Shown: positions 20,631-32,902 of the stretch, piece after piece | Layout: each line of letters starts with the position of its first letter | How positions within the stretch are numbered: position 1 is the first letter of the stretch | Assembly: GCA_002245135.1 (NCBI GenBank) | Contig: NGBS01000296.1 | Location: forward strand, 62,001 to 126,000 | Direction: 5' to 3' | From: Proteromonas lacertae | Taxonomy: Eukaryota > Sar > Bigyra > Opalinata > Proteromonadidae | DNA: 64,000 nucleotides | Notes under the pieces: generated by a model | The model's database searches: none | What the model was told of the DNA's origin: nothing | What the model saw: only the letters and a program-made list of their open reading frames with translations | Made by a program: the position numbers and the translations under genes

Positions 20631-21404
20631 ATGTCCTATTTATTTTTGTTACTTTTAATAATAGTTGCATCATCATTAATTATAATTGGATTGAATTATA
20701 ATAGCATTTTTTATGGTTCTGAAGCTATTCCTTTTGCAAAAGATAGATCGCCACAGTATCATTCTTCTTCAGTTCCATATCAGCCTAAACAAGAAGATAG
20801 TATTAAATTTAGTACAATTGCTCCTCATTTTGAAAATGAGAACATGAAGACGTTTATAGAAACCTTATATGCTGAGCATTATTCGTTAAGCAATGGAAAG
20901 TTTGTAGAAATATGTAGTATTGAAGGTGAAAGTAATAGTATTACTTTAGATTTAGAAGATAAATATAATTGGTCAGGTTTATTATTACAAGTAAATAATG
21001 AAAAGTATGAAAATCTAATAAAAGATGAAAAGAGAAAAAAAAGTGTTATACTAAATACAGCAATATGTAAAAATGAAGAAAAAATGGATATAAAACAAAT
21101 CACAAACATACCTTGTAAAAATTTATTAAATATCCTTGCAGATTATACTATAAAACAAATATCATTGTTTATATTGGGAATTGAAGATAAAAGAAAGGAA
21201 ATAGTCGAAAATATCGATTTTTCAAAGATTGCAATTAATTTTATGTTGTTGAAAATAAATGCAAAAGTTGAAAATACTGAAGATAATGAAATTAGAGGAA
21301 TATTGAAAAATGTCGGTTACAAATTGAAGACAAAGAATGATGAGTATGAGTTATGGCAAAATCCGTCAATATATTATGGTGAACACAAGATAATGGGAAA
21401 TTAA
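20631..21404 (+). CDS. degenerate FkbM-methyltransferase-like membrane protein
   Basis: 257 residues, intronless, with a strong N-terminal anchor (residues 3-22). The central part aligns by eye with the FkbM protein at 15425: FVEICSIEGESNSITLDLED...YNWSGLLLQ stands where the active relative has FVEMGAYDGIWLSNT...YNWKGLLIE. The G-A-Y-D-G cofactor loop and the D-V-E block are not recognisable, so catalysis is doubtful. It may be a non-enzymatic paralogue, or fast-evolving. It is away from the main glycan island. The family relationship is moderately likely. Confidence 0.6.
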   Translation: MSYLFLLLLIIVASSLIIIGLNYNSIFYGSEAIPFAKDRSPQYHSSSVPYQPKQEDSIKFSTIAPHFENENMKTFIETLYAEHYSLSNGKFVEICSIEGESNSITLDLEDKYNWSGLLLQVNNEKYENLIKDEKRKKSVILNTAICKNEEKMDIKQITNIPCKNLLNILADYTIKQISLFILGIEDKRKEIVENIDFSKIAINFMLLKINAKVENTEDNEIRGILKNVGYKLKTKNDEYELWQNPSIYYGEHKIMGN

Positions 21405-21581
21405 GAATGATTGTAGATTTGTATTAATGATTGTTAAATTATTTATAGAAATATGTGAATATTATGTAGTTTGATTTTTTTAGAGTAATTATGTTTAGAA
21501 TATTTATAAAAATGACAATTTATGATAACCATCAACGACTATATTTTTCTAATTGTTCCAATTATATTTTCTTTCTAAACA

Positions 21582-23443
21582 ATGTATACAGGAGGTTTAG
21601 GCATGCCAACACAACCTACTATTGATCAAAATATGATAAATAAAGTATATTCACAACCATTTAATTATTTCAGGTTGTAAAACACTTAAATATTATTAAA
21701 GACTACTCTCCAGCCATATTTGGTAAAGCTTGCACTACTTTATTATCGGTATTAAATCTGAAATAATATATTTACTAGAAGTTCAATGATGCAGTTAGTA
21801 AGCGTACTTACTCTCTTATTGTAAGTATAAAATCGGAGACAGAAAATTTAGTATAGTTTTTAATATTGTTTGAATAATAGATGAGTTCATTAGAAAAAGC
21901 CAGAATATTAGGTCATAGTTATAGTTGTACTAAAGTTCAATGTAATGTACCTTTTTGTAATGAAGTTAAGAAATATTTAATCCATATAAAAGCATGTAAT
22001 AAAGACAACTGTCCTCAATGTGCCATAATGAAGAAAGCTAAAACAATTCATCTTCAATTATGTAGTGATATTAATTGTGAGATAAAAGAATGTAAAGATG
22101 TATCATATATAATTTATAATTTATTAGTATAGAGAGCATATTCTCCAGATATTACGAGGAAAAGAAGATAATTCATTTAAGAATTACTTCAGTCACAATC
22201 AAACTTGTGTTGTTGATAGATGCCACTTTCCATTTTGCAGAAAAATAAAAGAAATTCGTAAAGCAATTACCAATAACAATAATATGTTATATGATCCAAT
22301 AGCAGAAGCTCCACCACTTAATATTGACAGTAATAACAATAATGATAATGATAATAAACTGACAATACCTATGAATAATAATAATAATAATATAATGAAT
22401 GCAAACTCTATGGCAAAAGCTCCAAATCCTTATCAATATCCATCTCAAAGATTGTATGGTAATTTATCAACAGCATCATCATCTTCTTCTTCATTAGCAG
22501 CTGCTTCAATACCTCATAATAATATGATGTATAATAATAGTAACAACAGCCTTCAACAACAACAACAATTACCATCATCAGCTATTGCATCATCATCATC
22601 ATCTTCATCTCAGAAGATGTATAATAATAATAATAACCAACCAATGTATAGATATACACCCAATCAAAGACAACCTTATACTCTACAACAACAACAACAA
22701 CAACAAGCACAACCAAACACAAGATTATTTCCAAGTGGAATGAATATGAATATGAATAATAACGATATGTATCCTCCACAAAAGAGAAAGAAGTTGAATG
22801 CATTTGATATGAATAATTTAGCTAGTGCAAAACAGATTAATGAAGATAAAGACTCAAGAAAGAAAATGAGTATTTTTATTGAGCAAGAATTAGTAAAGTA
22901 TATATATAATATTTGTTATTAATATTATTTAGTACAATTTCTTCGATAATTCCAAAAAATATGTTGATTTGTACTTGTCAAATTCATGATACACATGTAT
23001 ATTTATTAATTGGTTTATTTACTGTAAATAGTATGGATGTGAAGATAGTAGAAAGTTCATTAATTCTTTAATATTATTAGCAAAAGAATATTTGAAAAGA
23101 ATAATTGCTTCTTATGTAGAGATTAAACAAACAAAATCGCAAATTGAAAGTAAGAATTATTCAGTTATAAAAACAATACAAAAATGTCATAATCAATCAT
23201 TAGAGTTGAATACTCTAGAACATAATAAATTGAATAAACATCTTGATGGTGTAAGATGTATATATTTGATTTTTATATTTTTTATTAGTTTATGAATACA
23301 GTGGAGGTGATAGTTATGAAGTAATGACAAAGATAAATGATAGAAAAAGTGATTTAGTTGATTTATATGAAGCAATAGTTGATATTCTATCTGATAGTGA
23401 GAAGAAAAAACATAGTAAGACTATAATGAAGTATTTTTCTTAA
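21582..23443 (+). CDS. TAZ-like zinc-finger protein with Q/N/S-rich linker, eight exons
   Basis: Spliced length 544 residues. Introns at 21645-21673, 21749-21778, 21851-21880, 22100-22127, 22898-22932, 22997-23031 and 23249-23288 (28-40 nt each) give a continuous frame. After a ~70-residue helical N-terminus, residues ~70-190 hold regularly spaced Cys/His (LGHSYSCTKVQC..PFC, HIKACNKDNCPQC, HLQLC, HNQTCVVDRCHFPFC), the H-x-x-x-C-x-x-x-x-C pattern of TAZ fingers found in p300/CBP co-activators. Then come long Asn, Gln and Ser tracts, a PPQKRKKLN nuclear-signal-like string, and a helical C-terminus. No acetyltransferase domain is present. A transcriptional adaptor is the natural guess; it is inference from the zinc-finger pattern. 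Confidence 0.72.
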
Positions 23444-23550
23444 TTCTACTAGTATAATGTATTATATATGTGATTTTGTTTTTTGGAGCAATAATAGTAA
23501 TAATATTCGTTTCAAATCTGTTATTTTTCTCTTTTTGAAATACAATAAGT

Positions 23551-25441
23551 ATGGGTAGTACTACTTCTATATATTCTAAAAAAGTAATTCCCGATGATTA
23601 TGAAGTATAACTAATATTTCATATTATAGATTGTTTCAACAATTGAATCTAATCAGCATAGAATAACATATCAAGCAAGAAAAAAGGTTGAAGATGAGTA
23701 TCTAATAGCTAAAATTATCATAAAGAAGAGCTATAATGAGAGAGATCTGAATTTATTTATACAAAGACTGAATGAAATAGATAATGGTTTCAATAATCCA
23801 AATTTAGTAAAATACGATGATTTAATAAATGAAGGAGAGTATCTAATACTAATTAGACCAGAATACAATAATGTCCTAGAGACACTCTCAAACACTGAAT
23901 TAGTGAAGTATTTCATATTAAATGGAAGTAAAAAACTGTTAACAACCATTTGTGGTGTATTGAAGGAATTTCACAGTAATAACTACTATTATGGAGGAAT
24001 AAAACTAAGTAATATCTTACTCTATTACAATACAGGTGATTACTTAATATCTGACCATTCAATGAAATATTTAGATGAAAATACTCCAATCACTTTTGAA
24101 TCAGTGAATTATATATCTCCTGAGGAGATAGAAGGTAGAGAATTAACAATATCAATTGATATTTGGTCGTTGGGAATATTATTATATAAAATAAAAAGAG
24201 GAAATTATCCTTTTGAATCAAAGACATTGTTTAAAACAGAGTGTAATATTTTAAGAGGTGAATTTCAATTAATAAGAAATGTGGAAGAAGATAATGTAAA
24301 AATGAATCAATTAATATGCAATATGTTAATAAATGATTCAAATAAAAGAGTAACAGTTGATGAAATATTAGATCAACTTGATAATAGTAATGAATATAGT
24401 AATAATAACAAATACATTTCACCAATTCAGAGACAACCACCGCCGCCACAACAACAACAACATTCTCATCATGAAGAAGAAAAACAATTTCAACAACAAC
24501 AATACCAACAACAGCCAGAATCATATAGAAGACAATCACAATTATCTCAACAACAACAACAACAACAACAACAATTTGAAGAACAATATCATCATTCTCC
24601 ACAATCACAAGAACAAATACAACAATTATATGATAGATTAGAAATAGAAGATGAACTGCTAATAAATAATAATTATAATAGAAGAAATTCTGAATTACGA
24701 CAAGCATTATTATCTCCTATTCGATCTCCAATGAAATCACCTCAACCAGCTCCACCACCAGTTGTACAGATTAATAATGAAAGAAGGCAATCACAGTATT
24801 ATGAAGATAACAAAGAATATTCAAAGTTTATTTCTCCAATCAATGCACATCAGAAACAACAGAATTATCAACAACAACATGAAGATGAAGATGATGAAAT
24901 GAATAACAATAACTACTCAAAGTCTAATAATCAAAAATATTGCTATTTTACTGAAGATTATAAAAGCAGTGGTATAAGAATATCAAACAATGGTCAAACT
25001 ATCAAGAACAATAAATATGGAGATTATTCTCATTGTTTTTTAAATGTAAAAATGGAAGATGGAACTCATCATTTCATATTCAAAACACATGGAGATATAA
25101 GTGCCTTTTATTTCGGTGGGAGTACTGACAATAGATATAGAGGAAGTAAATTATATAATGAATCTTCATCTTGTTCAATTAGTCTAGGAAACGGTGGAGG
25201 ATCATATTTATTTGGTGGAAATGGAGATAAAATGAAGAGAGAAGATTTCAAAGATATTTTACCAATAAAGAATGGTAAGTATGAAATGATTTTTAACATT
25301 ACTTTGCGTACCATGAGTATAAGACAAGAAAATGGTAATGATATACTTTTATTTGCAAATATTGATGTTCCTTTATACCCTTTTATTGTTATTTATGATG
25401 AATTTAATTTTGTGGATTTAATTAAATACTTTAAAGATTAA
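23551..25441 (+). CDS. pseudokinase with polyglutamine linker and C-terminal SPRY-like domain
   Basis: About 621 residues from two exons joined across a 25-nt intron (23605-23629, containing TAACTAA). The N-terminus MGSTTS fits the N-myristoylation pattern. Residues ~20-270 have a protein-kinase layout (IAKIIIKK for the lysine strand, YISPEEI for APE, IDIWSLGILLYKI), but the catalytic loop reads YGGIKLSN and the DFG position reads SDHS, so catalytic Asp and Gly are missing. A long Gln/Asn/Pro-rich linker follows. The last ~170 residues (GIRISNNGQT, CSISLGNGGGSYLFGG, NITLRTMSI) are SPRY-like and resemble the C-terminus of the 18420-20396 BTB protein. Probably a scaffold, not an enzyme. Confidence 0.78.
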
Positions 25442-25592
25442 ATTAATATTTAATTTGTAATTTTTGTTTATTTAAATGAAATGAAAGTTTAGTCTGTCAA
25501 TTTATTATTTCATACACGGAAATAAATTGTATAACATATTATGAAACGAATATATTTTTCTTAACAATTGTAGAGTTTTTTTCGATAACTGG

Positions 25593-28500
25593 ATGATGAA
25601 TAAAACTGTTTGTTATATTCCAGTATTTTATATACATCATATTTCTTTTATTCGTTAGATCTACGAAATATACTCCAGTTATTGTGTATATTCTTTCTAC
25701 ATTCTTAGAAATACAAAACCATTTCCCAATATGATAGAAAAGTATTGTATAAAATAGAAAATGACGAAAAAAACATGAAAGTTGTTAAAACTATAAATGT
25801 TTTAAATGTGAAAGAAGAGATAATCAAATCATATGTATGATATGTATGATATACAGTTTAGATTCAATCTATTCATTTATTCAATAGCTTAAATGTAAAC
25901 AACCAAATTAACTACATTGTTATGATAAATGGATATATAATTGAAGAATCTCCCTATTATTCCAATAAATCAATAAGTGAGATTGAAATACAAACACTAG
26001 ATGCAGTAAAAGTGATTATACTTCAGGTAATAAATCAGCTAAATATCTTACACAAATTAGGTTATATACATAAGAGAATCAAACCAAATAATATCTTAAT
26101 AACAGATTCAAGTGAATATATATTAAGTGATTGTTGTGATAATATATTCAATGGAATTGAATCTAATAATATTAGTGGTTATTTCTATCAAAGTCCAGAA
26201 TCATTAAAAGGTAAAATAATCACTAAAAAAAGTGATATATATAGCATAGGATGTATATTATACTATTTAATAACAGGAGAACATCCTATACATCCATTAA
26301 AGAAGAATATAGAGCTTGAAAAAGAAATAATATCAATGTTAAATGAAGATGAAAGAAAAAGGCCAACTTGTGAAGTTATAATGAATATTTTATTCAATAA
26401 TAACAAAAATATGAAATATAGTAATGTATTATATAGAGTTTCATTAATGAACGAATGTGATATTAAGGATGAGGAGCTTGAAGACATAATAGGAAATGAT
26501 ATAAGTATAATAATAATAGTTCTATATTCATAGATAAATTCAATTCTTTAATTAGAGATTCAGACAAGAATGAGAATTATATAATGTATTATTTACCTCA
26601 TTTAATAAGGTTATGTTGGAAGAATCCTAATATCATAGATTATATCCACGAAGCTAAGAATTATGAAGATTATGGAGTATTAGATAGTATAAAGAAACCT
26701 TACATCCTGAATATAAAAGGAATTAGTCAGATAATGATGGAAAAATGTAAAGATAGATTAAAAGAAATAAAAGTACTTAATTTTGGTTTATGTAAATATG
26801 AATCTTTAAACAATTTTGTTTCTGCATTTCGTAATTTAGAGAGATTGAATGCTTCTAATTCAAGAAATGAGTTTGATGAGAAGATCATGAAGATAGTAAA
26901 ATATCTACCAAATCTAACTTCATTCAAATACTCGTTTAATGGAGTTTATGATAAAGACTTTTACGTCCTCTGTTACGATTTACCAATTATGAATAAGTTG
27001 GAAGAAATTGTTATGTCTAGTATATATATATATTATTTGTTTAATGAAATAGATAATTATTTAACAACAAAATCTGTCAAAATACTGAATCATTATTTGT
27101 ACAAGTTTCCTAACCTAAAATATATTGACTTACATGGGAATAAAATCAAATCAAAAGGAGTGAAGATATTGTTATATCTTTATAAAAGAAATCCGTCATT
27201 TGATTTTACAGTTACAAGTATATTATTAGATAGTTATAGTGTATAGTTCTAAACAGTAAAGTATTTGATTTATTGCTTGATAATGAATATGTATTTAAAA
27301 AGAAGGGTATGATTCATCATTGGAATAATATATGTGACTATGCTTTAAAGCTATTGAGACACAAGAATAAGAAAATATTTAGTTTAGTCTATTCATTCTA
27401 TTGTCTGAGTGATGAATGTTGTGATAAAGTATGTGATTGTTTAGATGATACAGAGAAAAGTCTGTTTAATGAAGTAGATGAAGAAGATTCTTATTATTTA
27501 AGAATGTATTATCTTAAAATAATGAGAATCAAAAGTATATAATATTACATATTGTTTTATTGTATATAGGTATTTATCTGAATCAGAAACAAAAAGAGTA
27601 TATGCTATATGCATTTGAGCATTGTCCATCGATAAAATGTGTTGTATTAGAAAGAAATGAACTTGATGATGATTTTTATATTGAAATGCTTAACAATATT
27701 ACACATTTGAGAAACTTAGAAGTATTGGTAATGAAAAGTATATCTTATTGTTTGTTATGGTGAATTATAGGTGATGATATTAGTAATAAAACAGGCTTTC
27801 AGCTTATTGAAGTTTTACCATCATTTCCATCTCTCAAAGTGTTAGATATTTCTGATACTTTCATCAGTGAACTTTGTTTATCAAAACTGATAACTTTATT
27901 GCCAAAAATGAAAGAGTTAGAATGTATTAAGATTGGTGGAACTCCTCTATCAGATAGTTTTATAGAATCATTTATAGAGACTATTAAGAAAGCAAGAATT
28001 TTAAGTGATATTTATATTGATAGTATTTTTGTCTCAACTATTATTATTCTAGATTGTTCGTTGAATGAAAAAGCAAACAATGTGTTATTGAAAGGATTAT
28101 GCAAAGAAATAATAAGAAGTTTGTCTATTTCCTGTATGAATATTAACATTTTACTTCTATATTAAATAGATAATAATTTCACTGATGCTAACTGTATAAT
28201 GCTTTCTGATTTGCTTAATTCATCCAAATATCTTACATACTTAAACTTAGAAGGGAATAAAATTACTGAAGTAGGATGTTCAATATTATTTGAAAATGTT
28301 AAAAACAATATTCCTCTAGAAGTGATTAACTTGAAAAGTATTGTTTTTTTTTAAATAATTCTTTACTTTTATAGACAACCAAATCAATGAAACAGGGGTA
28401 AGCATGATGTTTAAACTTGCTAGACGCAATTTGCATGAAGAAAAGAATATGTATTTTAGTGGAAATCCATTTATAATATCAAGGGATGTATTGAGAGATC

Positions 28501-31500
28501 AGCTTGGTGCTGATGATCCAGATTTAGTATTATTAGACATAGGCGATTTGCATGACTTCATTCAAGACGTGAACAATATGTCAGATCGTCAAATGAATGT
28601 TATTGCTAAAAGCTTTTGTATATATTCAATTATTTCTATTTTAATGATTGCTGTTAGATTTTCTTAACAAATTGTTGGGCATGTTTAAGAATAATGAAGA
28701 TGATTTGAATTACTTATCGTTTATTCATATGCTGATATGTAAAGGAAAAAGGAATTTAACAAAACAGTATATATTGGAGAATATAAAGTCAATGAAATCA
28801 GAATACAAGATGATACAAGGATTTAGGAGATTTAATTGTTTAGAATATGATAATTTATTGTCAGGTGATATAGATTATCTAATTAATAATCTTCATTTTA
28901 TGGAAAATACAAAGAGATTAATATTAAGAAACAATAATGTAAATGATATTAATAAGTATAAAGACTTGATAAAGAGTATTAGTAGTTTTACAAACCTTGA
29001 GGTATTAGAAATAACAAGAAGTAATGTGAATGATGAAATAATGGATTGTATAAGCAATGAATTTTCAAACTTCACAAATTCACTTAAATCATTGAATTTA
29101 TCAGATAATTTAATAACAGAACAATCAACAACCGAATTGAGAGATTCAATTCATTTATTGCCACTTTTAGAAGAATTGAATCTAAATAGTATTTATTATT
29201 ATATATTATGTAATTTAGATAATAATCTCAATTCAAAAGGTATTAATAATGTATTGAATGGATTATATGCAATGCAAAATCTCAAAGCATTAACATTGCA
29301 AAATACTGGTTTGGTCGATCAAAACTGTAGATTGCTATTTCAAATAGTAAATCATCTGTCTAATCTTAAAAGTTTGGATATTTCTTGTATATACATATTA
29401 TATTTATGTTGAATAGATAACTGTATTACCTACAAAGGTGTTGGATATATGGAGAATGTAATTCAAGTCAATTATTCATTAACATCGTTTGATATTAGAA
29501 ATAATCTACTTGATTCAGATTCAATATTGTTGGTGAAGGATATTTGTTCGCAATATTTTACTCTTTTAGGAGAATGCTTTATTGTTAATGATATATCTGA
29601 AGATGATATTATAGTCTATGAAAATGAAAAGAAAGTATTTAACCAAAAACAAATATACACAATTATAAAAGATAAAAGTATATTTTCTGTTTATTATCAT
29701 TGTTTATTAGATCTTATTCACTTCATTATCGAAAAATGTAGAGATAACAAAGAGAATAACTATTATTTACAACTACTGATAGATATAATATCTTCAAAGC
29801 ATTGTAATGGAGAATTGAAGGATGAAATGGCTGATAATTTTGATGAGAATGATAAAACATACAAATTATTATATGGAATATATTCACAATGCTCTTATAA
29901 ATACAATAGTATTACTTTTCTGCTATTTATTCTTGCTATAGATTGTTTGGAAGATATTACTGATTCAGATTTAATATTCATTCTAAACAAGCTAAAAATG
30001 GCAAAGAGAATAGATCATCTGTCAATGAACAGTATATAACAACAATTATTCTATCTTTATAGACTTTTGCATTACACAGGATATACTGAAATTAATAGGA
30101 GAAGTATTTGATTATCATGGTGAATTATTGAGTGTTGATATTAGTAATAACAAAATGGGTAATAAAATGATGTGGAGTTTTATTGAGTTATTAAGATCTC
30201 TTCCAAGATTAGAATCATTGAATATATCCAATAATCCAATCACTCAAGAGTTTTTTTCAATAACAAAAAACGACTTTAAAGATCTAAGATATTTAATTTC
30301 TTTGAAAATCAACAATGTTGAGTTGAATGAGAAAGGTAATAATGATCTAATATGTCTTATAAAGGAGATGAAAGATTTAAAAGAAATAGATTTACATGAC
30401 ACTGGTTTTAACGATAGTAATTGCTTGAGATTATCAGAAATATCAGATAATCTTTTGTTAATTGAAATAATCAATTTAAAGAATAATAAAATAACTATAG
30501 AAGGTTATTATTATTTGTTTAACAAATTCAGAAGTAGCAAATGTGAAATTTATTTGAGTGGTAATACAGTGAATAGAGTAAATGAAGAATTATATAATAT
30601 GATTATAGAATATGATAAGAATTATGTCGATTTACAGACAATAATAGAATTAAGTAATGATATTGATAAACTACGAAGAGAAATGGTAAGAGTAATAGAA
30701 GAAAGTGAAAGTTTGTTTAGTGGTATGATGATACTATATAAAGATGGTGAATTAATAAAAAAAGACAATCTGTTTGCTGTTGTTTTGAGAATATTATTAT
30801 CATCTAGTAAATTCTATTTTCTAAAAGAGAATATACTTAGTTATTTCAAGGAAGATGAAAAAGAGTACAAAATGATAAAAGGAGTTGTTGATAAATCAAG
30901 TTTTAGTTATGATGGTATTTACTATAGTTTATGTTATTTATAGATGAAAGTGGTTTGAATGAAGAAGATATTCTCTTTTTCATTCATTACATTCCATATA
31001 TTGTAGAAATTAAATCCATTCAAATCGTTAGTATATATATATTGAAATTATATTATTCTCAATTTGTAATAGACTGTAATATAAGTGATTCATTTTTTGT
31101 TTCACTTTTGCATAATTTGAAAAATCATTCAGAGTTAGAGATATTGATAATGAACAATAACAGTATTGGAAATAAGGGAATGAATGAATTGATATGTAAT
31201 TTTCGCTATTTAAAGAATCTAAAAAAACTATACATTGGAGAAAATCAATTCACATATGATGGTATAAAGAAATTCAAAGATAATACAATATTTTTGAAGA
31301 ATCTAGAAGAATTAGTTCTTTATAGTATATTTATAGTATATCTATTAACATATAGATAATAACATTGGTATGAAAGGTGTTAATGAGATTATTAATTCCT
31401 TGCATTTTAATGAAAAAATGAAACTTCTATCAATCAGTGGGTGTGGAATTGAATTGTCAAATAAGAAAATACAATCTAAGTTATTAAAACTTAATTATGA

Positions 31501-31516
31501 AGTAATTAGTTTTTAA
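25593..31516 (+). CDS. pseudokinase with a long leucine-rich-repeat region, 19 exons
   Basis: Spliced length about 1,780 residues. N-terminal kinase-like domain (~1-290): IENDEKNMKVVK for the lysine strand, YIHKRIKPNN as catalytic loop (Asp replaced by Arg), LSDCCD at DFG, YQSPESL at APE, SDIYSIGCILYYL. The rest is ribonuclease-inhibitor-type LRRs (L-x-x-L-x-L-x-x-N-x-I/L), in several blocks separated by helical stretches. Introns (23-42 nt): 25623-25658, 25686-25708, 25835-25861, 26505-26533, 27020-27052, 27218-27246, 27535-27569, 27738-27770, 28023-28052, 28134-28169, 28338-28374, 28618-28657, 29189-29218, 29387-29416, 30032-30062, 30915-30943, 31031-31072, 31325-31355. Most LRR introns are phase 1 in the Asn codon after L-x-x-L-x-L. 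The summed exon length divides by three. The start is the least certain part. Probably a recognition or scaffold protein. Confidence 0.8.
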
Positions 31517-31833
31517 AGTAATATTATATTTTACATAGCTTTACTTTTAACAACCAAAAATACAATATATTCTATTAATGATGGTAATTTATCATAATAT
31601 TATAGTTTCTTCTATCTTTCTTATACCATACAAAATTTATCAATATTAATTTCATTTCATCTATAAATCAGTGCAACATTACACATTATCTTTATTTATC
31701 AGTTTTATATACTATTATCTCACTTTTATCTCATGAATAAGGAGTTTTATTATTTAAAAATATTTATCCGTTTCATCATTTCATTAATCAATGTTTTCTC
31801 ATCCTATAAAGATGTATATTTAATGAAAATAAT
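31517..31833. other. intergenic, nothing recognised
   Basis: About 320 bp, A/T-rich, between the LRR gene and the rhomboid-like gene. I see no coding frame, RNA gene or repeat. Confidence 0.6.
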
Positions 31834-32852
31834 ATGAATAGTATAAAATACAGAAAAATAATGAATATTGGGAATATGAAAATGAAAAGACGTTTATTTT
31901 CCTCATTTAACAACCCTGAATATGTAAAGCTAGAGATATATCGTGATTTTGTAAAACCTGTAGTATTTACAGGAACTGTATGTAGTGTGAGTTTTATTGG
32001 AGCAGTGATATACAAAGAAGAGAAATATAGACATATTGAAAAATACTCCAAAGAAAAGGGATTATCGTATATAATATATGATGAAATATATAAATGATAA
32101 ATATAAAAGTAAAAATTCAAAATCAATATTTGTAAACTTTTGGCATTGTTTATCTAATGGACTTCGAATAACAATACCATTTTTAGGTATTAATTTACTT
32201 GTGTTTATCAAGAATCGTTACTTTACTCCATTATACTATCCTACTAAAAGTCCTATAATAGGAATGTTAGTATGTAAATTTGTATTTGACATATTTATTA
32301 GATTTCGTCATTTTCACACTTTAATTTGTGGGATATTGCATTTAACATGATTATCTTAATTTTGTATTTTCCATTGTTGAGTGTATATCCTTATTCTATA
32401 TTTCTATTATAGCATAATAAAGATTTTGAGAAAGAAGAATTAACAGCATTTTATATTTCTGGTTGTACAATTAGTGGATTAATAAGTCACTTTTTGAAAT
32501 TAGTTCAAGTTTTGGAGCTGCTGGTGGTGTATTTGCATTATTTGGTTTTTCGTTCTTCCATAGTTTTTATGTGGATGGTGATAAATTCTACAGTATATTT
32601 ACAAAATGTTATTGTTATATTCTAATAGAATATCTGTTAATATTATTGTTTGGTTTATACTCTGTCATATATTTTACTCCTGCAGATGTGGCAGACACTA
32701 CTCTTAATCTTGGAGGATTAATCACTGGTTGGCTATACTATCATTATCAATATATAATTTGGGATGATTGGAGATGTAATCTTATAAAGATATATCATAA
32801 ATATCGTCCAATAGAAGAAGATATAAAAGATGAATCAGAAAATAGAATATAA
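31834..32852 (+). CDS. PARL-type rhomboid lacking all catalytic residues
   Basis: Four exons (introns 32067-32109, 32270-32301, 32383-32412) encode about 300 residues with a basic, mitochondrial-presequence-like N-terminus and 6-7 membrane spans. The layout is that of mitochondrial rhomboids (PARL/Pcp1): IPFLGINLLVFI, SSFSHFNLWDIAFNM, SSSFGAAGGVF, LNLGGLITGW and a PARL-like tail WRCNLIKIYHKYR. The serine of G-x-S-G is Ala, the His of the H-L-G-G motif is Asn, and the second His of the H-x-x-x-x-H-x-x-x-N motif is Asp. It should be proteolytically dead. Near 32490-32500 the frame also slips by one base at a run of five T; a sixth T would restore it, so this is either an assembly error or a broken gene. 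Confidence 0.75.
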
Positions 32853-32902
32853 CATTAAAAGAAAATATTAAATTCACAATTAAATAATTACATAATCTCT
32901 AT

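Noticed and set aside
32383-32412. Rhomboid intron 3 as a U12-type AT-AG intron (it contains ATATCCTTA two bases in)
   Set aside because: Using the AT donor breaks the reading frame at once, while the GT two bases earlier keeps it in phase. It is an ordinary GT-AG intron.
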